DNA of 64,000 nt from an uncultured Steroidobacter sp. (GTDB lineage Bacteria > Pseudomonadota > Gammaproteobacteria > Steroidobacterales > Steroidobacteraceae). Below the pieces are notes generated by a model that saw only the letters and a program-made list of their open reading frames with translations, had not been told where the DNA came from and ran no database searches. Position numbers and translations under genes: made by a program. The DNA lies in the NCBI GenBank assembly GCA_937864115.1, contig CALMII010000059.1, positions 52,812-116,811 on the forward strand. The letters run 5' to 3'. This document shows positions 19,239 through 27,340 of this stretch, in pieces. Each line of letters starts with the position of its first letter. The stretch's first letter is position 1.

Positions 19239-20308
19239 GCCAGACATTCGATCGGCGCACGTTCCTGCGCAACGCGGCGCTCGGCGTGAGCGCCAGCACG
19301 CTGCCGCTGACGCTCGTCGAACTGGCTTTCGCGAAGCCGCAAGACACGTTCACCTTTGCGTATATCTCCGACTCGCACATCCAGCACATCAAGGGCACGC
19401 AGTTCGTGCGCAACTGGGATCGCGGCCTGATCCGCGCGGTGGCGGAAACGAACCTGATCGCGCCGAAGCCGGACTTCGTCATGTTCGGCGGCGATCTCGC
19501 CCAGCTCGGCAACAGGCCCGAACTCGATCATGGCGCCGAAATGCTGTCGAAGCTGAATGGCAAGGTCCATCACGTGATGGGCGAGCACGATTACTACCTC
19601 GACCTCGGCGAGTACTGGTCGAAGCTGTTCGGTCCGCAGTACTACAGCTTCAATCACAAGGGCGTGCACTTCGTGGTGCTCAACAGCATCCTCACGTACG
19701 ACGACTGGACCTTCGATCGCTGGCCGAGCGCCGAACAGCGCATGCTGGAAATGGCCGGGCTCGACAATCCGAACGGCTCGCCGTTCATGGTCGGCGAGAA
19801 GCAGCGCGACTGGCTGCGCAAGGATCTGGCCAAGGTGAAGAAGTCGACGCCGATCGTCGTGTTCTCGCACTCGCCGCTGCAGAAGATCTACAAGGGCTGG
19901 AATTTCTGGACCGAGGACGCCGAGCAGGTGCAGGCGCTGCTCGCGCCGTTCGACAAGGTCACGGTGTTCTACGGCCACGTGCATCAGATCCAGTACAACC
20001 AGATCGGCAACATCAGCTTCACGTCCGCGATGGCGACGGCGTGGCCCTGGCCGTATCCGCAGAGCTATGCGCAGGCCGAGCAACTATTGCCGAAGCTCAC
20101 GGTGCACATGAATCGTGCCGATCCGTTCTTCGAGCGCGATGCCACGGGCTGGCAGTTGATCGACATCAACTCGGGCCGCGCGCGCGCCAGCTTCAATCTC
20201 TACAACAACACCGCGCGGGTGGTGGCGTTCGATGAGAAGACCGGCCAGCCGCAGGATCAGGCATACCAGGCGGAAGACAGGCGGATTCCGCCGCAGACAC
20301 ATTTCTGA
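19235..20308 (+). CDS. Tat-exported metallophosphoesterase
   Basis: The 357-residue product begins with a twin-arginine signal (DRRTFLRNAALGVSAS...LAFA) and has the calcineurin-like phosphoesterase motifs in order: ISDSHIQ (D-x-H), GGDLAQLGN (GD), GEHDYY in place of the usual GNHD, FSHSPLQ and YGHVHQ (G-H-x-H). The Asn-to-Glu change in the third motif is a departure from the consensus. Start overlaps the peroxidase stop (ATGA). Substrate is unknown; Tat export implies folding with metal before translocation. Confidence 0.9.
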   Translation: MSQTFDRRTFLRNAALGVSASTLPLTLVELAFAKPQDTFTFAYISDSHIQHIKGTQFVRNWDRGLIRAVAETNLIAPKPDFVMFGGDLAQLGNRPELDHGAEMLSKLNGKVHHVMGEHDYYLDLGEYWSKLFGPQYYSFNHKGVHFVVLNSILTYDDWTFDRWPSAEQRMLEMAGLDNPNGSPFMVGEKQRDWLRKDLAKVKKSTPIVVFSHSPLQKIYKGWNFWTEDAEQVQALLAPFDKVTVFYGHVHQIQYNQIGNISFTSAMATAWPWPYPQSYAQAEQLLPKLTVHMNRADPFFERDATGWQLIDINSGRARASFNLYNNTARVVAFDEKTGQPQDQAYQAEDRRIPPQTHF

Positions 20309-20312
20309 AGAG

Positions 20313-20346
20313 GGCTGCTGGCAACTGGCTGCTGGTCGCTGGCCGG
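20313..20346. repeat. partial family C repeat
   Basis: Single arm of the ggctgctggcaactggctgctgg type, matching the arms of the palindrome at 1705-1802, in the gap between the phosphoesterase and cytochrome genes. No matching second arm is present here. Confidence 0.55.
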
Positions 20347-20360
20347 AACAGGACAGGAAC

Positions 20361-20765
20361 ATGAGTATGAGAATCGCGCGAATTGCATTGCTGTTGGCCG
20401 GATTGGCGTTCGGCTCGCTCACGTTCGCCGATGAGTTCACTGAAGCGGATCTGAAGCGCTGGCAGGAGCAGTTCGATGGCGTGGTGAAGCAGGGCCGCGC
20501 GCTGTGGACCGACGGCAAGCTCGGCACGAATGGCGTCGCGTGCGCGCAATGTCATCCGAACGCCGCGAACACCCATCCTGAAACGTATCCCAAGTTCCAG
20601 AAGCAGCTGGGCAAGGTTGCCAATCTGTGGGAGATGGTGAACTGGTGCCTGCGCAATCCGCTCGAAGGCCAGCCGCTCGCCGCTGACGATCCGAAGATGA
20701 CGGCGATCCTTGCGTACGTTGCGTGGGAGCGGCGCGGCGTGAAGCTCGAGCCGGGGAAGCACTGA
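20361..20765 (+). CDS. exported monoheme cytochrome c (SoxA-like C-terminal wording)
   Basis: The 134-residue product has a signal peptide (LLLAGLAFGSLTFA, cleavage near residue 23) and one heme site C61-A-Q-C64-H65. The end, with VNWCLRNPLEGQPL, DDPKM and AYVAWERRG, resembles the C-terminal part of SoxA-type cytochromes, including a lone extra Cys. It is a candidate electron donor or acceptor for the neighbouring peroxidase; that pairing is inference. The ATG at 20361 is preferred because it directly precedes the signal peptide. Confidence 0.85.
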   Translation: MSMRIARIALLLAGLAFGSLTFADEFTEADLKRWQEQFDGVVKQGRALWTDGKLGTNGVACAQCHPNAANTHPETYPKFQKQLGKVANLWEMVNWCLRNPLEGQPLAADDPKMTAILAYVAWERRGVKLEPGKH

Positions 20766-20784
20766 AATGCGCATGTTCGGAATG

Positions 20785-20911
20785 CCCCCACCCCAGCCCT
20801 CTCCCCTCGCTGGGGGATTCCGGCGCGCATTCGCTTGCCTCCTCCCCGCTGCGCGGAGGAGGGAGTCGGAGTTCCCTCCTCCGCGCAGCGGGGGAGGGTC
20901 AGGGAGGGGGC
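20785..20911. repeat. family D palindromic repeat at the 5' end of the rhodanese gene
   Basis: Full-length copy with two modules: cccctcgctgggggattccg, then cctcctccccgctgcgcgga with its inverted partner tccctcctccgcgcagcggg, ending in gggtcagggaggggg. The whole copy is open in the frame of the rhodanese and lies between an ATG at 20767 and the likely true start at 20917, so the element may be translated as an N-terminal extension or may have displaced the original leader. Confidence 0.85.
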
Positions 20912-20916
20912 TCTTC

Positions 20917-21282
20917 ATGGCATGCGTGCTGGCGCTTTCATTCAATGTCCTCGCCGCCGACACGCCGAAGATCGATCAGGCCGCACTCAACAAGCGCATC
21001 GCCGACGAGGACGCGACGCTACTGATTCTCGATGCGCGCACGCCGGAGGAATTCGCTGCCGGTCACGTGCCCGGCGCCATCAACATTCCGTACACGTACT
21101 TGCCTGCCAGCATCTCTTCGTTGCCGGATGCTGCGAACAAGGACATCGTCGTCTACTGCGAAACCGGCGTTCGCGCCGAGCGCGCCGCCTCGCGGCTCAA
21201 GGAGAACGGCTTCACACGCCTGCTGCACCTCGACGGCGACATGAAGGCGTGGCGCGAAAAGCAGCAGTCGGTGGAGAAGTAA
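20917..21282 (+). CDS. exported rhodanese-domain protein
   Basis: The 121-residue product (from 20917) has a short signal peptide (ACVLALSFNVLAADT) and a single rhodanese domain: LLILDARTPEEFAAGHVPGA and the active-site loop VVYCETGVRAE with Cys81. Likely a periplasmic sulfur-transfer or redox protein. The same frame is open back to an ATG at 20767, one base after the previous stop. That longer form would carry 50 residues encoded by a palindromic repeat, giving a poor leader, so the internal start is preferred. Last gene of the peroxidase cluster. Confidence 0.86.
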   Translation: MACVLALSFNVLAADTPKIDQAALNKRIADEDATLLILDARTPEEFAAGHVPGAINIPYTYLPASISSLPDAANKDIVVYCETGVRAERAASRLKENGFTRLLHLDGDMKAWREKQQSVEK

Positions 21283-21300
21283 CGGCGGCCTGCCTTCCGG

Positions 21301-21840
21301 CTACCCGCTCGCGGAGCCTTTGAAGTCCCGTTCGATGCGAGCCCTCACCAGCTTGCGCAATTCCGCAGGCAAGCTCGTCTCACGCTCCCGGTTCAAGAGC
21401 GCGTCCCGCTGGATCATGCCGTGCTTCGCCAGTTCCCTGGTAAACGCCCGATCCTTGTCGCGGCCGGCCACGTACTTCGAGATGGCCAGATCGTTTACTT
21501 CCAGGCATAAACCAGTCACGCCGGCCGTATTCGGATTGCTGATCTTCACCAAGCGCTGGCGCCATCCGGCAGGCAAGGTTGCTGTTTTCTCGTCGACACC
21601 TTGGGCGTAATAGCCATACAGCTCGTGAAAGGGTGATCCCTCTCCTATGCTGCCGTCGATGAGATCCGATAGCTGCGGGCGGTGGAGAGGGAACACATCC
21701 GCCTCCGCGGAGACCAACAGAGAAGCGGGCGCATCGGGAAACTGCCCGAGAATCGACTGACTGCCGATGATGACGATTTCGGACTCGTTGGCGATCGACC
21801 CGGCTGCCCGAATCAGGTGCTCAAGCTCGGAACGCTGCAT
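21301..21840 (-). CDS. DUF6036-type nucleotidyltransferase (toxin-like)
   Basis: About 179 residues from the ATG at 21840 (an alternative start at 21879 would add 13). It reads as a minimal nucleotidyltransferase: QRSELEHLIRAAG, IVIIGSQSILGQFPDA (the GS-x-S-type motif), SAEADVFPL supplying acidic residues, DDLAISKY-like VNDLAISKYVAGRDKDR, and a helical end. This matches the DUF6036/AbiEii-related pattern. It overlaps the end of the upstream gene by about 20 bp, the arrangement of a toxin-antitoxin pair. Activity and target are unknown. It ends 19 bp from the rhodanese stop, convergently. Confidence 0.75.
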   Translation of the reverse strand: MQRSELEHLIRAAGSIANESEIVIIGSQSILGQFPDAPASLLVSAEADVFPLHRPQLSDLIDGSIGEGSPFHELYGYYAQGVDEKTATLPAGWRQRLVKISNPNTAGVTGLCLEVNDLAISKYVAGRDKDRAFTRELAKHGMIQRDALLNRERETSLPAELRKLVRARIERDFKGSASG

Positions 21841-22300
21841 GGATCTGCCATCGCTCCCGGTGAGTAAGGATTCCGGCAAAGGGTGAGGATTGCCGCAGAC
21901 GCGCTGCGTTCTCGCCGGGATCCGTGATGATCGCTGCCACGTTTTGCCAGGGTTGACTCAGCAGTTGACGCCATTCCTCGAGCCACGTCGGCACATGGCT
22001 ACGGCGGGCGGAACTCCAGCGCTCGACATTTCTGCGAGCGATTTCGAGAAGCTGGGGATCGCGTTCGATCTTTCGTGCTATCACCGCATGCATCGCCAGG
22101 CTGCGCGCATCCAGCAGCCGATGCGAAGAATAGGTGGATATCGCCGTCGATTCGTTCGGCACCCAGGCGACCACTGGCTTGAGTCCTGCAGCCCTGCGCC
22201 GTTGTCGCAGTCGCCGCATGCGCTCGGCAGGTGTCATGGCCGATCCGGTGGGTGGGCGGCCGCGCGGTCGCTTGCGAGTCTTTGCAGGTTTTCTGGCCAC
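21821..22300 (-). CDS. basic DNA-binding-like partner protein (antitoxin-like)
   Basis: A 159-residue product from a GTG start at 22300 (ATG starts further in are possible). The N-terminus is very basic with an AT-hook-like RKRPRGRPPTG followed by TPAERMRRLRQRRRAAG, then VVAWVPNES. The C-terminus carries the block RLRQSSPFAGILTHRERW. I recognise this combination only as an uncharacterised partner of small nucleotidyltransferases, so the antitoxin role is inference from pairing, overlap and basic charge. It is transcribed divergently from the helicase gene, with 105 bp between the starts. Confidence 0.65.
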   Translation of the reverse strand: MARKPAKTRKRPRGRPPTGSAMTPAERMRRLRQRRRAAGLKPVVAWVPNESTAISTYSSHRLLDARSLAMHAVIARKIERDPQLLEIARRNVERWSSARRSHVPTWLEEWRQLLSQPWQNVAAIITDPGENAARLRQSSPFAGILTHRERWQIHAAFRA

Positions 22301-22405
22301 GAATAAGCGTAACCCGTGACGATTATTGCCGGCAATGGGGTCAACCGAAATCGTCGGAATTGCGTCCGGGCCGCTAAGATAAGGGTTTCCTGGAGCGCGC
22401 CGAGC

Positions 22406-25400
22406 ATGACAACAGCGGATTCTGTTCTCCGGTCCGGCAGCAAGGTTTCTCTTACCGGCACCGTAACGTCCCGCGAAACACGAAGAAAGCGTGATGGTGC
22501 AACTTACGTACGCGCGCGACTGGTACGAGAGGGAGCATCTGACGTACCGGTAATCTGGTGGAACGAGACCGATGCCGTGCTCGAGGGCGAGCGAGTCGTC
22601 GTCGAGGGAAGCCTCAAGGAATACAACGGCAGTCTGGAGTTGCACGCGCGTCAGACCCGCGTTCTCCGCGATCCGACGCAATCTGCGTCAAAGGTCCATC
22701 CTCACCATCGTGTGATCGAATACCTGATTCAGTGTGTCGAAGCCGAGGCGGCGCTTGGCGCCATGTTCGATCTGCAAAGCAGGGAGATCGCGTTGCAGAA
22801 GGAGGGCGCGGATCCCATCGTCACCTTGCTGGCGACGGATGAGGACACCGGTGTTGTGGTCAATCCCGAAGTGGTCGAATGGTGCAGAAAACAGTCCGAG
22901 CAGGGAGCGACTTCGATTCTTGTCGGCTATCCGATAGTCACAGGGATTATTGAGGACAGAGGGATCGAACAAGTTCGGGTCGCGCCACTCTTCACGGTGG
23001 AGTGCGATCTAAGCATCGATGGCGCAGACGTCACGCTTCAGCGCACCAATGTTGAAACTGAGGACCTGAATCCTCAGGCGCTGGTCCTGTTGGGGATCGA
23101 TGAACGAGAGCGTCGCAACGACCTTGAAGATGAGCTCAATGAGTCTGGATTGCTGGCGGGAGCACACAGCGCGGCCGAGCGCCTTCAAGCCCGACTGGAC
23201 ATTCTGCAGGCCCGCGGTGTCGTAGATTCGGCCCCAGTCCTTGATCCACTTTCATTGGGTCCCGTTGCAACGAATCGAGGTGTCTCGAACGCGCTCATGT
23301 TCATGCCCGCGACGAGTCGAGTCGGTCCGACGAAACAACTCCTTGACGAGCTGCAGCAACTGGGGCGCGCGAAACCTGACGAGCTCGAACGGGGGCCTCT
23401 GGGGCTCATGCTCACTGCCACCAGAGTTGCAGCGGTAGCGGGCGTCGATGTTCATCCCACGATCACCGAGACCAACTATCGCCAAGATCTGGCTGCACAT
23501 TCCGCACTGAAGTCCATGCTGACGGTTGTTACCGGGCCGCCCGGCACGGGCAAGTCGCAGGTCCTCGTCAATACGATTGTCGCGGCCCTTGCCAACGGTC
23601 AGTCCGTGCTGGTCGCGTCGAAGAACAACGCTGCAGTGGACGTAGTGATCGATCGTCTGGAGCGGGTCGCCCCAGACGTGCGTCCGATCCGCACAGGCAA
23701 CAGAGCAGCTCGGGAGTCGACCGTCAGCAAGCTCAGGGCGGCGGTGACTGCTGTGGGGGATCGGGATCCGCAGTTGGCAACCGTGCGACTGAAGTGGGAT
23801 CGATGCGCTGCCCGCATCGCGCAGTTGCATCATGCCTTCATCGACCATGAACGCCTCGATCGCGCATATCGCGAGGCGTCAGTGCAGCTGGATGCCGAGT
23901 TGACGAAGCTTCCGGCAGGACTTTTCAGTCAGCTGGATCAGCAGACGATCAACAACGTTCTTGGATTGCTGAAGCGCTCGATAGGTCGATCGATGCCGTT
24001 TCTTGCGTATCTTTTTCCATGGTTGAGGCGCCGCTGGATCGAGAAGCGGGTCGATGAATTTTTCCGGGAGGCGAAAGCCACCGTGCCGGCTGAGACTCTG
24101 GCGGCACTGACTGACCGGCGCTCACCGCTAATGCTCCGCGATTCACCTTCGCTCAAGGCGTTGGCAAGCCGAGTGCGAAATATCATCGACCAGATCGCAC
24201 GCGCCAGGGAGCTCGAAAGCAAACAGGTCGCAATTGCTCAAGAGCGCGAATCCCTGCCCACGATCGATCAGCTCGAGATCTCGATGGCCGATCACGACCC
24301 TGAACGCCAGCAAATGGGGAGACTGCTGCTGACGTCCATCCTCAACGACCGGAAGGCGCGCGTGCCGGCGAGTGCCAGAGCCGCCGGTTCCCGAGTGTTG
24401 ACCACGTTGGCGGGCGATCCTGCCGCCAGATGGCCGACGCAGGTGTTGGGAAGCGTGTTTGCAGACTTGTTGCCACTGGTTCCCGTTTGGGCTTTGACGA
24501 GCCTGAGTGCCAAAGACAACGTTCCGCTGGTTCCTGGCCTGTTCGATCTCGTGATTATCGACGAGGCGTCGCAAGGAGACGTCGCCTCGATGGTGCCGCT
24601 GTTGTATCGCGCGAAGCGTGCGGTCGTGATCGGCGATCCACACCAGCTGACGCATGTGACGCGCTTGAAATCGCACCGAGCCGAGCGCCTGGCGACGACC
24701 ACTGGTCTGTCAAGCAGGCAACATGTCGATTGGAACTACGTCAAGATGAACTGCTTCGAGCTGGCGCGACGCTGTCTTGACGGCGTGCCGATTCTTCTCG
24801 ATCAGCACTTTCGCTGTCATCCCGCCATTGTCGAATTCTCGAACCGTCATAGTTCCTTGTATGACGGCGGATTGGTGGTGTGTACGGATCCGGGAGTCTG
24901 GAAAGGCGAGAAGGGTATCGAGTGGGTCGATGTCAGAGGCGAGATGGAGCTGCTCCGCAGCGGAAGTCGGCGGAATGCGCCAGAGGCGGAGGCAGTCATC
25001 AGAACGATTGCGGCTTTGCTGGCGCGGAACTCTGGTTCAGCTCTGAGCGTGGGCGTTGTCAGTCCTTACCACGCTCAGGTCGTATTGATTGAGAGAATGG
25101 TGGCTGAAGCGTTGTCTCATGCGAGTTCAGTCGCCGTCAAAACAGTGCATCAGTTTCAGGGCGATGAAAGGGACGTGATGATCTACTCGCCGGCGATTGC
25201 GGGAAGTCCCGAGCAACTGGGTGCACTGATGGCGCTGAACAAGAATCTGGTGAACGTTGCAATCACGCGTGCACGACGACAGTTGATTATCGTGGGCGAT
25301 CTTGAGGTTTGCCTTGGCACACAGACGATTCTGCGGGACCTCGCCGAGTATTGCATGTCGCTTCAGGAAGCCGGTGCATACACGCCATTCGAGCTGGACG

Positions 25401-25666
25401 TGCGCAATGAAATGGCAGGCCGCGGCCTGGTCGCAGAGATCGGAGTGATGTGCGGCGTCGATCGCCTCGGAATTGCAGTGACGAGCGGCGATCGACGAAT
25501 CGCGGTGCAATGCGATGGTCACGCATTCCGTTCCGAGGATTCTCCGGATGCAGCGGATCTGCGATTGGCGGTGGAAGGATATGAGGTACGCCGAATATCG
25601 CCACGGCAGATTGGTCGCGATTTGAAAAGAACCGTCGACGCACTGCTCGATACTCGGGTGCACTAG
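22406..25666 (+). CDS. OB-fold / SF1 (Upf1-like) helicase with C-terminal nuclease-like domain
   Basis: The 1086-residue protein has an N-terminal OB-fold-like segment (KVSLTGTVTSRETRR to about residue 75). The helicase core has Walker A TGPPGTGKSQ near residue 376, DLVIIDEASQGD near 714, VIGDPHQLTHV, DQHFRCHPAIVEFSNR, HQFQGDERDVMIYS near 917 and VNVAITRARRQL. A long insert of about 330 residues separates motifs I and II. Residues about 990-1080 resemble the Vsr/DUF559-type nuclease fold, but the usual R-x-D-L-A-V reads RLGIAV and the usual ECDG reads QCDG, so two acidic catalytic positions appear lost. The start at 22406 follows tggagcgcgccgagc. Defence or RNA/DNA-repair roles are both possible. 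Base composition is less GC-skewed than its neighbours. Confidence 0.82.
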   Translation: MTTADSVLRSGSKVSLTGTVTSRETRRKRDGATYVRARLVREGASDVPVIWWNETDAVLEGERVVVEGSLKEYNGSLELHARQTRVLRDPTQSASKVHPHHRVIEYLIQCVEAEAALGAMFDLQSREIALQKEGADPIVTLLATDEDTGVVVNPEVVEWCRKQSEQGATSILVGYPIVTGIIEDRGIEQVRVAPLFTVECDLSIDGADVTLQRTNVETEDLNPQALVLLGIDERERRNDLEDELNESGLLAGAHSAAERLQARLDILQARGVVDSAPVLDPLSLGPVATNRGVSNALMFMPATSRVGPTKQLLDELQQLGRAKPDELERGPLGLMLTATRVAAVAGVDVHPTITETNYRQDLAAHSALKSMLTVVTGPPGTGKSQVLVNTIVAALANGQSVLVASKNNAAVDVVIDRLERVAPDVRPIRTGNRAARESTVSKLRAAVTAVGDRDPQLATVRLKWDRCAARIAQLHHAFIDHERLDRAYREASVQLDAELTKLPAGLFSQLDQQTINNVLGLLKRSIGRSMPFLAYLFPWLRRRWIEKRVDEFFREAKATVPAETLAALTDRRSPLMLRDSPSLKALASRVRNIIDQIARARELESKQVAIAQERESLPTIDQLEISMADHDPERQQMGRLLLTSILNDRKARVPASARAAGSRVLTTLAGDPAARWPTQVLGSVFADLLPLVPVWALTSLSAKDNVPLVPGLFDLVIIDEASQGDVASMVPLLYRAKRAVVIGDPHQLTHVTRLKSHRAERLATTTGLSSRQHVDWNYVKMNCFELARRCLDGVPILLDQHFRCHPAIVEFSNRHSSLYDGGLVVCTDPGVWKGEKGIEWVDVRGEMELLRSGSRRNAPEAEAVIRTIAALLARNSGSALSVGVVSPYHAQVVLIERMVAEALSHASSVAVKTVHQFQGDERDVMIYSPAIAGSPEQLGALMALNKNLVNVAITRARRQLIIVGDLEVCLGTQTILRDLAEYCMSLQEAGAYTPFELDVRNEMAGRGLVAEIGVMCGVDRLGIAVTSGDRRIAVQCDGHAFRSEDSPDAADLRLAVEGYEVRRISPRQIGRDLKRTVDALLDTRVH

Positions 25667-25787
25667 CTGTAAGAGTGCCGATACCGGCCCGTACCGGGAG
25701 CAAGGATGTCGCGGTCGAAAAGTAGAAGAGTCGGCGCATTACCGGCAATCTCGCGACAGACTAACCGGAAGACCGATGGAGGTTCTC

Positions 25788-27227
25788 GTGTCATCGAAGT
25801 TCTACCTGTCCGGGTTGCTGTCCCTGCTGTGTCTGTGCCTGCTCGCCGGCTGTCGTTCCGGCGGCGAAGCGCGCGAGGTCGATCTGCTGATCGTCGGCGG
25901 GACCGTCATCGATCCCGCTTCTCGTAGTGTCGTCAGAGATGCGGCAGTAGCGATCGACGCGGGAGTGATCGTTGCCGCAGGTCAGCTCGATGCGCGCGCT
26001 TTCAAAGCGTTGCGCACGCTCGATGCCTCGGGCAAGTTCATCGTCCCCGCGTTCGTGGACATGCACCTGCACTGGGGCACCGGCACGTTTGTGGAAGGCG
26101 ACCACGTGGTCGAGACGACGCTGGCGCGCAGTCTCTACTACGGCGTCACCCGTATTCTGAACATGGGTTCGAACGCCGCCTCGCCGTCGGAGATCGATGG
26201 CTTCCGCAGCAAGCTCGCAGCGGGTGAATGGCAGGGACCGAAGATCTATGCCGTCGGGTCGCTGTTGACCGTGCCCAGTTCGCATCCCACCACGACCATC
26301 TATTCCCCCGATGTCCGCCAGCGCATCGCCGAGGTCGTGGCGGCAGCGCCGGCGAGCGGTCCCATCGATCTGATGCCGCTGCGCGCTGTCACGCTGCTGC
26401 GCACGCCCGACGATGCTCGCGCCGAGGTGAAGCGGCTGGCCACGTGGGGCGCCGACGTGATCAAGATCACCATCGAATCCGGTCCTGGTCCGTTCGGCGA
26501 TGATCATCCGCAGATGCCGCGCGACGTGGTGCAGGCCGTCGTCGATGCGGCGCATGACGCCGGCATTCCGGTCATTGCCCACATCTCCTCGCGCGACGAA
26601 CTCGATGTGTGCCTGGATACGGGCGTCGATGCCGCCGCTCACGCCATCATCACCGGGCCGTTCGATACGCAACTGCATCGACGCATGGGCGAGTCGAAGT
26701 TCTTCTACTCCGTGACGCTGAATCTCTATGACGGCTTTCTGAACTGGACCGCGGATCCGACGCGCATGGACGACCCGTTTCTGCGCGAGACCGTAACGGA
26801 TGCCGAGGTCGCTTCGACGCAGGGAACGCAGCGATTCTTCGAACGCGAGCGCGAATACTTCGGCAGGTCGGGACTGCCGCCGATCCTCGATCACGTGCGC
26901 GCGGCGCAGCAGGCCGGTGCGATTCTTCTGACGGGCACCGACACCGGTAATCCCTATGCCTTCCCAGGCTACGGCGTGCACGAGGAACTGCGACTGATGG
27001 TGGCAGGCGGCGTATCGGCGATGGATGCGCTGGCTGCGTCATCCGCCAACGCGGCGCGCTTCTTCAAGGAGGAGCGTCAGTGGGGTTCGATTGCGCCCGG
27101 GCAGGAGGCCGATCTGCTCGTCCTCGACGGCGATCCGCTCGCCGATATCGCCAACACGCGTCGCATCGTGCAGGTGATCCAGCGGGGTCAGCCCGTGGAT
27201 CGCTCGCGATTGAAGATTGCATTGTAG
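25788..27227 (+). CDS. amidohydrolase-family lipoprotein
   Basis: Metal-dependent hydrolase anchored as a lipoprotein. The GTG at 25788 is chosen because ggagg lies five bases upstream; an in-frame ATG at 25776 would put that site inside the gene. The leader FYLSGLLSLLCLCLLAGCRS has a clear lipobox (LAGC). The 479-residue product has the amidohydrolase entry VDLLIVGGTVIDPAS, metal site VDMHLHWG (H-x-H), VIAHISS, LLTGTDTGNP and the closing GSIAPGQEADLLVLDGDPL. Related proteins hydrolyse amides, dipeptides or imides; the substrate here is unknown. Confidence 0.9.
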   Translation: MSSKFYLSGLLSLLCLCLLAGCRSGGEAREVDLLIVGGTVIDPASRSVVRDAAVAIDAGVIVAAGQLDARAFKALRTLDASGKFIVPAFVDMHLHWGTGTFVEGDHVVETTLARSLYYGVTRILNMGSNAASPSEIDGFRSKLAAGEWQGPKIYAVGSLLTVPSSHPTTTIYSPDVRQRIAEVVAAAPASGPIDLMPLRAVTLLRTPDDARAEVKRLATWGADVIKITIESGPGPFGDDHPQMPRDVVQAVVDAAHDAGIPVIAHISSRDELDVCLDTGVDAAAHAIITGPFDTQLHRRMGESKFFYSVTLNLYDGFLNWTADPTRMDDPFLRETVTDAEVASTQGTQRFFEREREYFGRSGLPPILDHVRAAQQAGAILLTGTDTGNPYAFPGYGVHEELRLMVAGGVSAMDALAASSANAARFFKEERQWGSIAPGQEADLLVLDGDPLADIANTRRIVQVIQRGQPVDRSRLKIAL

Positions 27228-27251
27228 AAAACGCGGGCGGATCTTCTCTTC

Positions 27252-27340
27252 CTGTGGGGCCGGCTTCAGCCGGCTGGATTCTTTGTGCAGGTCAGGCTTT
27301 AGCCTGACTGTTTTCAGGCCGGCTGAAGCCGGCCCCACAG
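27252..27340. repeat. family A palindrome overlapping the end of the PLP-enzyme gene
   Basis: Outer arms ctgtggggccggcttcagcc (27252 onward) and the complementary gccggctgaagccggcccca (27318 onward) enclose the hairpin gtcaggctttagcctgac at 27291-27308. The module order is inverted relative to the copy at 3709-3808. The left-strand gene at 27292-28464 terminates inside this element, so its last 15 or so residues are repeat-encoded. Confidence 0.82.
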
